Source: Cladocopium goreaui
Taxonomy: Eukaryota; Sar; Dinophyceae; Suessiales; Symbiodiniaceae
Assembly (NCBI GenBank): GCA_947184155.2
Contig: CAMXCT020001512.1
Location: forward strand, 62,001 to 126,000
Direction: 5' to 3'
Length of the DNA: 64,000 bases
Every line of letters begins with the position of its first letter. The stretch's first letter is position 1. The notes beneath the pieces are model-generated. The model had not been told where the DNA came from. It did not search any database and saw nothing but the letters and a program-made list of their open reading frames with translations. The position numbers were made by a program, and so were the translations under genes. Shown here one piece after another: positions 34,302-46,600 of this stretch.

Positions 34302-34712
34302 GCTGCTTTACAATTGCAGGCTGGTGCTGGAAGACATCCAAACATGCATGGGCTTCACGCCCAGTAGAGCATACTCCCGCAAGGTCCTTTTCCTGAGCAC
34401 ACGGAGAAAAATTATCCATCCACCTTGATCTGAATTTGACTGTTCAACTTGAGTATAAAGAAACTTTGAGTTTGAGTTTTGACTGTTCAACTTGAGTATA
34501 AAGAAACTTTGAGTTTGAATTTGAAGCCAAGTTTCAATGCCACTGGTGCTCAAAAATCTTTCAATGCGCAAAATCGCTTTGGATGAAAGCATCCTAGACA
34601 TTGAGTCATCATTTCGCACATGAACCTTTTGAAGAGACAGTGTCGCAATGGCATTCAGCGCGCGATCTGCTCTGACATATCGTTTTTGGGCTGGTGTGTC
34701 CTGCCGTATAAC

Positions 34713-35872
34713 GATACCCGATCGAATTAGGGGGGAGACGTCGCACCTGGCTTCTTGTAAGATAATTCCAGGGGACTTCCATATAAAAAGAATTGTTTTT
34801 TGGGAATTTTGGCCCTTACAAAAAGCATAGGTTTTTAGCACCCACATTCGACCTCTATCATTTTATAAGGCGACGACTTTCTTCATGATATGAAAGGCAT
34901 CCTACTCGATGACCTTTTTATATATATTTTTTAATAAGAAGTTGTGATTTTAGATAGCGTTTTCGGGCATCATTTTGTAAGGAAACAACTTCTGGTTCCC
35001 TGTTTCTGGTTTTCCCGGACTCGTTGATTTTCAAGCAGCCTTTTGTAAGGATTCCATTTTTTGCAACCTTTTATTAAGTTGTTTTATATTTTTGTATTTT
35101 TGCTTCTTTGGCCTCATTGCCTACCAGAACTCCTCTCATGATGTCTCGCGTTTGTGTTATCACATGAGTTGTTTTTTTTTAAAGTAAAAATTGAACACGA
35201 AAGAACATGTACAAAATGAACATAAGATAGCCGTGAACGTCGTCACACTTACAACTTGCAAAAGATCCTTGGCCATCCTTGGCCAACACAACACCAAGAA
35301 GAAAGTTGGTGCCTCCACCAAATCCAAATTTAACTCAAAATTGGTGCCATGGCTGCCCTAAAACTTGAACTGTGCCATACTTTGTATCAATGCCTAAAAA
35401 TCATATATTCTTCAAAAAGGTTCTTCTACTGGTAATTTTCCCGGTGGTTTGGCTACGCGAAAGGGGTTAAGAAGGGCGACTTTTTGCGCCCAAAAAGGGT
35501 CCCAAAAACAAGGAAAAAAGTCGCCAGTAAAAATCCCAAACCAAAAGGAAAATTACTATTATCTTCTACTCTTGACGACATCTCCTTACAGAATGTCAAT
35601 GCACTGAGTTCTTTTTTGTTTTTTGATGTTCAATAACAACATCTTGAGCTCACGAAAAGCCTCAAAACGATAAACTCGATGGTCTTATAAAATGACTTGG
35701 CACCTGAAAACTCTTACAAAATGAACACTTGAACATCTACAACTTTGCCTTGTGGGTGCCCTGTTACAAAATGCCCTGGTTAGGGGGATCATTGTAACTA
35801 CAAAATGCCTATATATAAACCATTTATAGTGGGGTCGACCCCTTCCATTCTGTAAGGGGAATTCGAACGGGG
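34713..35872 (+). mobile_element. 1.17-kb TIR element, copy 1 (non-autonomous DNA transposon)
   Basis: Nearly identical over its whole length to 48461-49636 in the same orientation. Ends are imperfect inverted repeats: left ATACCCGATCGAATTAGGGG, right (reversed) ATCCCCGTTCGAATTCCCC-like. The candidate 5-bp duplication GTATA lies at 34706-34710 and 35875-35879. Internally it carries many TTGTAAGG / TTACAAAATG motifs in both directions. No credible frame. It separates the DUF7869 gene from the OTU gene. Confidence 0.8.
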
Positions 35873-36167
35873 GTGTATACCGTGTCAAACTTATTCCAAA
35901 ATCACTGTTCACAGCTACAGTTCAATTCAAAATGTGGTTGGGAAACTGGCTCCTGCTCAGCATCATCTTCGCGAGATAATTGCAATATTGCAAATCTCCT
36001 TGACCTGGCCAAGACACCAATAGGCACGTTGTCATCTCTGGCTCCCGCCGAGTTCCTCAAGATCACAGACTCACACTCACTCGCTCATTCAATGAGTGAT
36101 TCAAATTCAATGTTCATTTTCAACTGACAATTCAGTTTTAAACTAACATCCAAACTTGGTTTCAAAT

Positions 36168-38051
36168 TCAACCCTGGGCAAATCCAAGAAGCTGAAGACA
36201 CTCAATGAGATGTTGAGTTGGCAGTTCAAAAGGACACCAGTTCAGGAGGGATTCGCACAATTGCAGTTCCTGCTCTCGCCCACCAAGCACCAACTCTTTT
36301 GGCTCCACGGTGTCATAGTCCTCGTCCAAGTCCAGTGTTTGATGTCCAGGTGTCACACTGAGGGCCACTTGCTCCATGTGACAAGACTCCAACGGGACTA
36401 AAGCCCAAAAGTGGTTGTGCTTGTGCATGGCTACGGGGACCAAACATTTGCTGTCATGGTCACCGGTCATCAAGGAAAGACCGAGGAGCTTGGCAGGCTC
36501 TGACCCATTGTCGATGAGCAGCACATCGGTGCCCACACTGCAGACCAAAGCCTGCAAGAATGCCACATCGCCCCATGCATCTGTCAACCTCAAACGGCCA
36601 ATCCACCGATCAAAGTTCTGATGGGACACTAGCTCTGCAACTTCTTGGAAGCTGGCACCGCCCCAGAATGTCAGTGTTCTGTTTTGTAGGGCCCAATCGC
36701 ACGCCAGCTTTCTGGCTTCTTGGCAGCGTTTGTTTTCATTCATCCGTTTCCAGGTCGGCCGGATGTTTTGCTGAATGGCGCTGTCGATGAAAGATTGCAC
36801 ACAGCAATTTCCAGTTGTTTTTCCATCTTTGACCACATAGTCGTATTCAGTACGGGCCTTCGTTACAAGCTCCCCCGGGCAAAATATGCCACCTCTCCCA
36901 GCACCTTGGGGATGGTCTGCAATCTCTGATGCAAACGTCTGCAAGTGATCTGTGTCAAAAAAAGGACGCCACATGGCACCCAAAGTTTGCGCAAAGCGAA
37001 ATCTAAATCGTGCGCTTCGATCTGCTGCTTTAACATTGGAACTTCTCTGGGCTTCGATCTGCTTTAACTTTGACTGGCCATGTCATGGTCATGTCATATC
37101 TGCTTGGCTCCACCTGCCCCCCCCAGCTGACGAGCCACAGATTGAGCATGTTGAATGATTTGAATTTGAAGGGGTTCTTGACGGACATCTAAGAAATTAA
37201 CATTTTGAACATAAGTGAGTTTGACCGAGTTTGACCTGACACCTCAATTCTTGCTTTAAATCTTACACTCATACAGAGTTTGACAAACGAATATGAATGA
37301 CATCTCGCTATTTGAAAGCCAAATAAAGCGATGACAACTTGACAGTGCGAACCCTCAGACACACCCAGTGCCGAATCGGTCCTCCGGACAGCAAGATGCA
37401 ATTGACCTCAGGCATTGTGTCCAAACGAGATCTCAAAACGCGAAAGAAAAAGTCTAAGGAAGATAAAAAAAAAAGAAAGTCAGAAGCAGAAAACAAGTCA
37501 CAGGCAAGTGAGATGACATAGCGTGTGTCAGCGATCTGCTTTTGCCCCAAATCAGGTCACTTTCTAAACATCGGCACCAAGACCTTTTGCCGATCTGTAC
37601 AGGGCTTTGATGCCTGACTCTGGTGTTTCATCACAACCTTGTGCACCACAACATAGCCGGGTCCATTCTCCTGGGGAATGAAAACTGGCACAGTTTGGTG
37701 ACACAATCGCTGCTGACAAGTTATCACTGACACTGATGTACCAACTTGTGAACGTATCAAGTTGTCAACCCATACTAAGACAACCGGATACCTTTTTTTT
37801 GGACAAGACACGCAATCAATCTTGGTCTTCTTGGACGCGAGTTTCATCAGAGCGGTCATGGTGATGTTGGCATTGCCCTCATTTTCAAGGATTTTCTTCA
37901 CCTTGGAGAATTGCTGTTAGGCACTAGAGGTGCTGGATGTCGATGGGAAATGCTCAGGGTCCACACATACATAAAACATAATATCATAAAACCAAGTCAC
38001 CTCACTTTCGATCAGCTTTCTCTCAGGTTCCGTGAGGAGATCCAACGCCAT
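36168..38051 (-). CDS. OTU-like cysteine protease gene, several exons
   Basis: Start exon at 38051 reads MALDLLTEPERKLIESE and ends at a GTGACTTGG donor-like site. The next exon begins after CTCCAAG near 37900 (KILENEGNANITMTALMKLA, then a CVSCP pair). The main exon 36983-36168 has TTGNCCVQSFIDSAI (Cys60 of that exon in the place of the OTU catalytic Cys), WGDVAFLQALVCSVGTDVLL and KHNHFWALVP (His191 in the place of the catalytic His). This order, G-N-C ... W-G-x-x-x-L-Q-A-L ... H-x-x-L, is characteristic of OTU deubiquitinase-like proteases. The loop residue before the Cys differs from the usual DGNC. A role in processing element proteins or in removing host ubiquitin is inference. Whether it is one gene with its neighbours is unresolved. 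Confidence 0.55.
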
Positions 38052-38544
38052 TGCCAAATGCCAGCTGCCAACGATATAGGCTGATGCTCAACTTAATTAT
38101 CAATGGCAGCGAGTGAGACTGAGTCAATGTGAATGTGACTTGAATTGGTTCAATGTACAATCAGTATCCCAATGTTTAGACAAATTCAAAGTGATCCCAT
38201 TGTGAACTGGCTCAATTCCAGATTCAAACTCAAAGTCAGCAAGTCAACTGGACATGTCAAATTCCAATATCACGCATGACTCTGAAAAGTGTAGACATCA
38301 AAATCAAATCAAATTCACAGTCAGATTCAAAATCAAATCAACTGGTTCACAAGAAGTGTCAGAATCAGCTATTAATCTTTTGCGCCCGGCTGCCTGATGG
38401 ATCACGCATCACACAAAGGGACAAAATCCCAAGAGCCAAAACCAAAGCGCGATAATGCGCTTTTTCCCAAAGCCGCATCAATGATTCATTGACACGTTTC
38501 CCACAAAGCTTTTCAAGCTAAATCTCAAAAGATCAAAAGTGGCT

Positions 38545-41500
38545 TCACATGGCCACATTTCCGAAAGATGCCAGCAAGTTGCGCCCTGGGCCTCCATTGG
38601 CAGCACCGCCGTTGGAGCCGGAGCCATTGCTGTGAGTGGGGGTACCGCCATTGCTCACTGGCGGAGTAGTTGCAGCGCCAGGGCTCGCATTGGGCTGGGG
38701 CGTCGGTGGGCTGGACTTGGGAACTGGCGCAGGAGTTTGCGGCCTGGGCGTGATGGCTCGTCCACGCTTTGCTTCATACTGCACCAATTGCTGGGGCTTT
38801 GCCAAAGCGGTTCCAGGCACCACCCGCTTCTCCTTGAGCCATGTTGCCAGGTTGGCCATCACAAATTTCTGGTGACTCTTTGAGGCACACACTGCCACCA
38901 CCCGAGCTCCAGCAAGAAGGCCGCCAAGAATGGAAAGCCCAGACCCAACGCCAATCGCCACCAAGACGTTGGCACCAAAAATGTGCAGCAGCTCTTGGGA
39001 CAAAACTTGGTGCGCTTCATGAGGAAATGGTACGCATTCATCGTCTTTGATGGATGCAAGCGCCTCCCCTTCCTGCCCAATTTCCTGCAGACAGATGAGA
39101 GGGACGCAATTTTAATCTCAACTGGTTGCCGAAAAAATCAATCACATTCAAGCACCCAAAACATACGCCAACTGTGTCAATCGTTGCGGTGGCCCCCCCA
39201 AAGATGAAATGATAGCCCACAATCAGCCAACACTGTGACAATAAGAAATATTTTAAAATACACATTCAATAGCATGGCGGTCCTCAACAAGTCTGTCGGT
39301 TGCGGTGTCCCCAGCAAACATCATTTCATAGTCTGTCAATTTGCATACCTTAAGGCTGCCGATGGCTACCAAAGGGACTGGCCATCTGTTGAAGAAGGTG
39401 TCCGTGGCCTTCAGAAACTTCATTGTGCTGGCTGCTGTTGAAAACCCTTTCGGGCTTGCCAAGACCAATCGGTCCTCCACATGCGCTCCTTGGATGGAAA
39501 GCCACTGTCATTGGCAACCAAGGCAAGGCATGCGGAGTCATGACGGCTGATGACAACACCTTGAAAACATTGATTGGTTTGATTGATTGATTAATTGACT
39601 GACTGACTGGTTGATTGATTGATTGGTTGATTGATTGATTGATTGGATTGATTGATTGATTGATTGGCCCACCGATTGATGGATTGATTGGATGGATTGA
39701 TTGATGACAACATCACGACCAACTAATTCAGCCAAAGGTTCCAAAAGCCCTCTTTCCGCGTCTGATGCGTGCTAAGAGGTCTGTCTGTTCAGGGTCGAGC
39801 GTGATGACAGCTGTCGATGTCTTTCGGGGTAGCTTTGCTCGCACAACATCCAAAGCTGACTTGCTCTTTAGGCTGTCGACTTTCACCATGACAGCCAAGC
39901 ACGACTTGTCACGCATCTCAGGGCTGCTGGTGGATTGGACCATGGCAAACATGTCCAAGACCTCTGTCATCCTCTGTGCGGAGGCACCCACGCCAACACC
40001 TGTAAAGATGTTGACTCGTCTTTTCTTCACCTCGTCATAGTCGAGCAACCCGTCGTTTTGAGTCTCATAGAGAACGACCTTGGGTGATCCAGTTTCCTTC
40101 AAAAGTGGCAGTCTTTCCAGCTTCTGCTCAGTGTCGCTGGTCCAGACCAGCCATTCAACTCTTGCATCAATGTACCTGGAGCGACCGCGAGACACGAAAT
40201 CAGGCTTAAAAGATTGAAACTCAGATCTATTAAAAACAGGCAATGAAGAGCAGATGAAAACAAAAAAAAAGGAATCAAACTCAGATTAATTTCAAGTTAA
40301 GTTGCTCCTGGATGGTTCGGGTCTCGTGACTTGTCGCCATCATGTTGTATTTGGACAACTCCTCAAGGTAATCAGGTTCATTCACGATCTCATTCGTTGT
40401 CGTGACCTCCAGGAATTCGTGCCGCACAGTCGGTGTGTTGGCAGCTGCTGCAAGCGTAGGTGGGAAGTCTGTCCTCAGTAAAGACATGGTGTGACTGCAG
40501 CTTGCACTGGGTTAAGTTAAGCTCAGCAAAACGTAAGTTCAAATTTTGGTATTGAATGTGATGCTACTATATGACTTTGAAATGTGAATCTGACCTGTAC
40601 CGAGTTTGTAATTCGATCAAAATTAGTACAAGTTTCACATACTTCTCGCGGCATGACTCGACCTGCTTCTGCAATGAGTCGTCCTTTGTCAAATTCAAGG
40701 ACTTGCCCGGCACGGACTCTTTCCTGATGACACCAAAACATCCAAAACAGGACCAACAAAACCATGGTCAAAGTCAATTCCGAATCAAAACTGTATCAAA
40801 ATCAGTGCAAGCCACAAGCAAATGCAAGAACATGTCACAACATCTTGTAAGATCAAACTCAGCAACTGAACTTTTAGAATCAGACTCAGGCAAGTATCGA
40901 CACCTTGCAAAGCGACAACTCGTAGTGGCCCTTGGCCAGCTTCGTACAGAACTTCATCAAAGGGATCTTGGATGTGTAGGCCGAGACTTCCATTTTGCAG
41001 TTGTCGTCATTGTCATCTGGTTCACCTACAGCTCCTTCAACTTCTTGCTCACTTCCAATGAAAGCCTGATACCAATCAGGGTCCATGTAGGCCATGATGT
41101 CGGCCTCGAACTGTTTGAAAAGCCCAGCCAAGTGCTTGTACACGTCGCGCCGGATCAGCAAAGATTTCAAGCGAATGGGGATGTCAAAGTTCCCCTTGCA
41201 GTGTCTCAGAGGAACTATGGAGCCCTTTCGTCGAAACCCACAGCGCTGCTCATACGTCAGGACCTTCACCTGCGCATCAAGATGTGATCATCAGCAAAAA
41301 ATGCCCAATTCATTTTTTTAAACCTAGCTTGGCAGGTTCGACGACAAAATTTATCATCATTTAGGTTCAACATGGCCATCATGGACATGCACTCACAGAC
41401 TTGATTACATGTTATCAATGCAAAGATCTTCAGCCAAGCCACGACGTAGACCGCATCGGCCTCATCCAAGTTCAGGCCTGTGAGGCTGCGCAAGGCAGTT

Positions 41501-42727
41501 ATGCCATCAAGGGCACATTCCCGGCCAAGCTCATACTCGACTTGGACAATTGCTTGCAGCAAATCAGGCTGCCCCTTCAACTTCCGGGCAACAGACACAT
41601 AGCGTTTGATTGTGTCCGATGACCACTCAGATGTGAGCTTTGCAGCAACATCCTCTGGTTTGTCCCCAAGAGTTTCCACCAACTCCAGCAAGACAAGGCA
41701 CTTTGCCCTGGCCGACAGGCCGATGACATTCCTCTGCCTTTCCTCTTCCTCGTAGGCACCTCAATGAGAAAATCATTGGCTAAACAAAGTCAATGCCAAC
41801 TCTCAGCAACAAAAAAGACAATCTGACTTCAGCTTCTCCATGTAAGTGCCAACAAGTTGCAGAACTTCTTCACAAGGTAGTCTGCCCCGACCCCTTGCGC
41901 AGACAGGCAAAGCACCACGTCCGTCAGCGAGTCAATGAGCCAGTGCAAGATGTGCTCATCATCTTTCAACCAGAAGCAAATCAAGCACGCAGCTGCCACC
42001 CTTAGTCGCAAGCAGTCAAAACAATCAGTGGCACACTTCAATTTTTGAAGACGAATCTTAAAGCCATAGTAGCCTAAAGAGCCCCCAAGACCCCAAGACA
42101 ACCATAAGCCGGAGTTTGCTAAGGCTAGGGCTCTGCATCAGAAGAAGATCGGAGCAAGCCTTTGTACTCATCCTCCACCCAAACAGCCGGATCCGCGTTG
42201 ATCTGGATGGTGCCAACAATACCTCCAGACGCATGTCATGCTTCTCCCCAAGACACCCAGGAAAAAATGCAATGCTGCAATGATGCATTCAATCGGCAAT
42301 AGTAACAGGTTGGACTGCATGGTTGTGCCGGTGCTGAGGGTCAGACGGTTGAGAAAGCCCAACGATCCACCCACGGTCATGCTGCCAGGTTTGCCCTTGA
42401 CATCAGCCGCTGCTCTGGTTGGGCATGCCATACCTTTAGCATTTTTCCTGAGTTTGTCCATTGAATGGTGGCTCAGACTGAATGGTGAAATTTGATGAGA
42501 TGCAAATACGATTTACGGACCCCATGCTAAAATAAAACAAAGCCATGAAACCCATTCAGCTGCTGCTGCGTGAAATCGAAGGCTTCGTTCATCACATGCT
42601 CGAGCTGACCAGCACGTACTGAATCCCGAAAAGTCTTCTGAAGGTCGACACTCACAGGTGTGTCCTTGGCAGCACGCCTGGCCAAACCAAAGAGTCGGCG
42701 GGCTTCTTGGTCAGCGGCATCTGCCAT
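38545..42727 (-). CDS. Multi-exon gene ending in an SAM-binding-like domain
   Basis: A start exon at 42727 reads MADAADQEARRLFGLARRAA. Further exons on the same strand include RLRVAAACLICFWLKDDEHI (about 42000-41930), ARAKCLVLLELVETLGDKPE through DGITALRSLTGLNLDEADA (41730-41410), FKQFEADIMAYMDPDWYQAF (about 41120-41050), a block from 40200 to 39740 with NIFTGVGVGASAQRMTEVLD, and the last exon 39003-38545. That exon has VAIGVGSGLSILGGLLAGAR followed by VVAVCASKSHQKFVMANLAT, which resembles the glycine-rich SAM-binding motif and following strand of N-6/N-4 DNA methylases, then a Pro/Ser/Gly-rich tail to TGA 38545. No DPPY-type catalytic motif was found. Function therefore is only suggested. 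Exon junctions are approximate. Confidence 0.5.
39555..39712. repeat. (TTGA/TTGG)n microsatellite
   Basis: Imperfect tetranucleotide tract ttgattgattgattggttga inside an intron of the minus-strand gene. Frames through it are artefacts (Ser-Ile-Asn-Gln strings). Confidence 0.88.
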
Positions 42728-42804
42728 GGTTGGCAAGCTAAGCTACTGCTGACTGACGGGCCTGGAGCCTGTGGTGTTCAAAATGCTTTGACTCTGATGG
42801 GCTA

Positions 42805-42980
42805 CAAAGGTGGAGCCCCTCCATCCCCTTAACCCAGGGGAACCCAGGTTCGGCCGTACAACATCCTATGATGCTACTCTGGGTCAGTTGACTGACGGGG
42901 GTCATCTCCATCATAGGATGTTGTACGGCCGTACCTGGGTACGGCTGTACATGGGGGGTGGAGGTCCTCCACCTTTGGGG
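42805..42980. repeat. Long imperfect hairpin
   Basis: The arm 42842-42873 (acccaggttcggccgtacaa then catcctatgatg) faces 42909-42940 (catcataggatgttgtacgg then ccgtacctgggt). The pairing continues outward with aaaggtggagcccctcc against ggaggtcctccaccttt. It lies just upstream of the start exon at 42727 and could be a MITE or a transcribed hairpin. Confidence 0.75.
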
Positions 42981-43050
42981 CACATGAGAGTCAACATCAA
43001 AAAGAAATTAATAAAAAATCAATGGACGGGGGCTGGGTCATTCACTCCTT

Positions 43051-43290
43051 GAACGTGGGTACGAGTGACGCGGGTCAATCCCCCATATCACATAGGTCTC
43101 GAACGTGGGTACGAGTGACGTGGGTCAATCCCCATGGATATATTAAGTCTCGAACGTGGGTACGAGTGACGTGGGTCAATCCCCATGGATATATTAAGTC
43201 TCGAACGTGGGTACGAGTGACGCGGGTCCATCCCCATATCATATCAGTCTCGAACGTGGGTACGAGTGACGCGGGTCAAGCCCATGTCGC
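43051..43290. repeat. 50/51-bp tandem repeat, five units
   Basis: GAACGTGGGTACGAGTGACG starts at 43051, 43101, 43152, 43203 and 43252. Units differ mainly in the last 20 bp (catggatatattaag or catatcacatagg). No spacer variability of CRISPR type. Lies between the divergently unrelated ends of two minus-strand genes. Confidence 0.9.
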
Positions 43291-43682
43291 TTGCATTCAA
43301 ATTCAAGGTTGATGGGGGGATGACCCACGTTAGTCATACTAGAAGGATAAGGGGGATCGGCCCATGTCACTTGTACCCACTTTCAACCAAATGATGATTT
43401 GAATTATCATGTCCATGCTGAATGTGTGAATTTGAGGTTTAGGTTTAGCCATGAAAATGTTGAGAAAATGGAAAATTTCACAACAGCTGCAAGCAAAACC
43501 CACTGGCAGGCTTTGGGTGAATCTGAGTTGAAAGCTTTGGAAGTTGAATCTGACCAGAAAATTTTAACTTCTCTTTTGGCCCCAGCCATCAATCGCAGTC
43601 AGACAGCAAAATTGGCGACGCCCCAGCTGTGAAACCACAGCTGCTGAAGTTCGACGCCCAAAACATATCGGCCTAACATGGT

Positions 43683-46600
43683 TCACTCCAAAAGCAAGCC
43701 ACATCTGGCTAGAACTCCGGTGCCAAGAGCTTGACCAACGCATGCGCTGTGCATGGCATTGCCCATCATTTTTTGGGCGGCCGGCCCGGTCTGCTGGCCA
43801 AAGTTCACGGATGGCGGGAGCCCCATCCTGACATCGGAATCCAAAACAATTTTTACTATGTCATAAATTTTATCATATGTGTTTTATCATTTTGTTTTCA
43901 AAAGGCAAAGCATCAAAACAAGATGTGGAAAACCATAAACAGATTTCGTGTTCGTTAAGATTAAGATGAAGCCACAATATGACATACGTTCCAAACCAAG
44001 GGGATAGTTTTCACAACACCACGCCAGAACTTGAAACACATTTCCAATTCAGAGTGACATTTTTTTCGACATGCAGGATCTTCATCACCAAAAAGACTAA
44101 ATGGCAATGACCGCTTTGGACTTTTTTGAGTCAAGAGTCAACGTTGCCACCTCCGGAATGGTCAAATCGCGACCCAAAGACATGACATACAGGCAGCTTC
44201 GGGTGGCCAGGGTCGGCACAGCTCCGTCCTCCCGCAGTTGGCAGCGCCTGAGCGCACTAGATCAGATCACAAGCAAGTACAAGTGAGCATCACATCAATC
44301 GACTTTAGCTTGGCCAATGGCCAATGGCTGTAACCCAAACTTTAATTAACAAGAGACAAGTTCAATTAACTTTAGGTAAGTCGCAATTTGAGCTCTTGCA
44401 TCTAATTTCAGAATGTCCCCCAAAAAACGGAAACATAACCAACCTCCCCTGCACAAAAGCTGACTGACACATAGTTACATAAGCTGCCGCAAAAAAAACA
44501 AAATCAAAACAAATCCTCAGTCAGCTACTCGGAGACGGCTAGTTCCAGTCGAGTTGCATGATGGTCTGCGATTTGTCCATGATGCATCTGCTGCTCTGCA
44601 ACGGGGCACAGATGTAGGAGAGTATGTTGATCATGTTCCTCTCCCGGGCCGAATTGGTCTGCTTGATTCCGGCAGATTCATACAACCTGATTGAAAAACG
44701 ATGGGCCCATGTAGGGCTATCTTGGGGATCTGGGCGGACTGTGGAACATGTGTCTGGGATATGATGGCGGCCAATGTCAAAGTGTCGGTCATAGCAACTT
44801 GTGACTGGCTTGATCCTACAGTAGCATGCCACCAAGCCGCTCAACAAGTGTGATTTTGCCAGTCTCTTCTGCCACGTTCACGTTCTTCATGAAACCTTAG
44901 AACCGAAATTGGGGCGATGAGTCGGATTCATGACCCCATCTTTTGCTGATGCATTTAAGCCACTGTTTGTCTTCAAGTACTGTGAATGCAAAGTCCTCCA
45001 CGAGCATGTCGGTTTTCCCTTGCATCCTCGGCTTCATGCAATTCTGACATGAAACATTCATGAACACAGCCAGCGTGATTCAAGTTAGAAACTGTCTACG
45101 TTAGTTAGGTCAATCCAAGACTCCGCAACTGCATGGATGAGCATCGCAAAGTACGTAGGGGTTGAGTTCACAGCTGCAACGCGGGAGGCGTAGCATTTCC
45201 TAAGGAGATTGGGAACTTTGGGATGCCTTCACAACATCGAACATGACAACGATAGGTCCCCAAACATTCTTTGTGGGGACCTATTGTCTTCATGGTTGGT
45301 AAACTAGAAAAAGCTGCTTTTGTAACATAGTGATATATTAAAATTGTGCATATGTGCTTGATAGTTCGATATTAAAAAAATGAAACGATGCGTTGTGAAA
45401 ATTTAACTGACAAAAGATTGCAACTTATGTACTTCATGTGCAACCCGGGTACTTCATGTGTGGGCAGGGCATGAAGGCGGCCCCAGGGCACATCGGGTCG
45501 CTTGATGCCCAAGAAATTGTAGAAGTCTGAAGTAAGGGGCACAAGACATTGCTCTTTGGTCGACTGGCAAAGTTCATGAAAGTGTGCGGGTGTACCTTCA
45601 GCACGAAGTATGCCCACAGCCTCAGAATACTGGGACACTTATACCAGGTTACAAATGCAAGACTGATGGCTGGACAATAGTGTTTGCCTAGAAGCATACC
45701 ATCTGGGTCGCAGCATTGGATATCCATAGTTCAAAGGGCTTTGATTGCGAAAGATGGAAATATCATACCATTCAGACAACTCTTTCTTGATATAGTCAAT
45801 GGCCTTCTCCAAGTCGTTCCTATCATCAGAAGAGCACTCGCCATCGGCAGTTGAGGATCTGTTCGTCATACCCTCCACCTTAGCTTCAGATAGCAACGGG
45901 CTGCTTACCTGCTTTTGCAAACAGCTGGTTGCAGCCAAGAAACACATTCCAAAGTGAATACTAAAGGCTGCACCCGCTTCACCGTCTCGATCCCGACAAA
46001 AAATGGCGCACTGTTCTTGTCCCCCCAGCCCTTTCCAAGGCCTCTCCTCAGCCAATGTTGATTTTAGTGGGAGTGTGATGTGGTCTCTGTTATCAACACA
46101 AGCTGGACCTGGCATACAATTCGGGAATGGTATGGAAAGGCTTAAATGCTGCCTGAGTTGCATGCTCCATGGGGTGCACGGAAACCCCAAGCTATACACG
46201 CCAATGTGCTTTGGGATCTCCTCCCAATCGCCTGTGTGCATGTTCTCAACCAAGACCTTTCCGGTATCGTCGTCCACACGGCGGCTTTTCATTTCATTCG
46301 CCAAAGTTCCTTGGCACTTGTGAACCCCAATGCAAAATATAGCAGTCTAAAGAAGTTTCCAAAGAAGTGTGGCTCTGATATATATATTTTTAAATCTACA
46401 GCCTATGGGAATTCAAGAAGAAAGGCTCCGTAAAGGGATCCGTAAAAAGATCCGTAAAAAGATTGATTGGGAATTTTTGGGAAGAAAGGATCGGTGACAA
46501 GCTTCTTGGATTGTGATTGACAGCAATGAAGTGCAAGACATCGGCGTTGCTATCACATGCCCCGACCAGATGAGGCTTCAACTTGATTTTGCCACCAGTG

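Noticed and set aside
37339-37521. Lysine-rich plus-strand frame KKKSKEDKKKRKSEAENKSQ
   Set aside because: Short, low in complexity, opposite to the OTU gene and likely intronic; no support as a gene.
39538-39744. Minus-strand Ser-Ile-Asn-Gln frame
   Set aside because: Translation of the TTGA microsatellite.
43051-43290. Possible CRISPR array
   Set aside because: Whole units repeat head to tail at 50-51 bp with no unique spacers, and the genome is eukaryotic.
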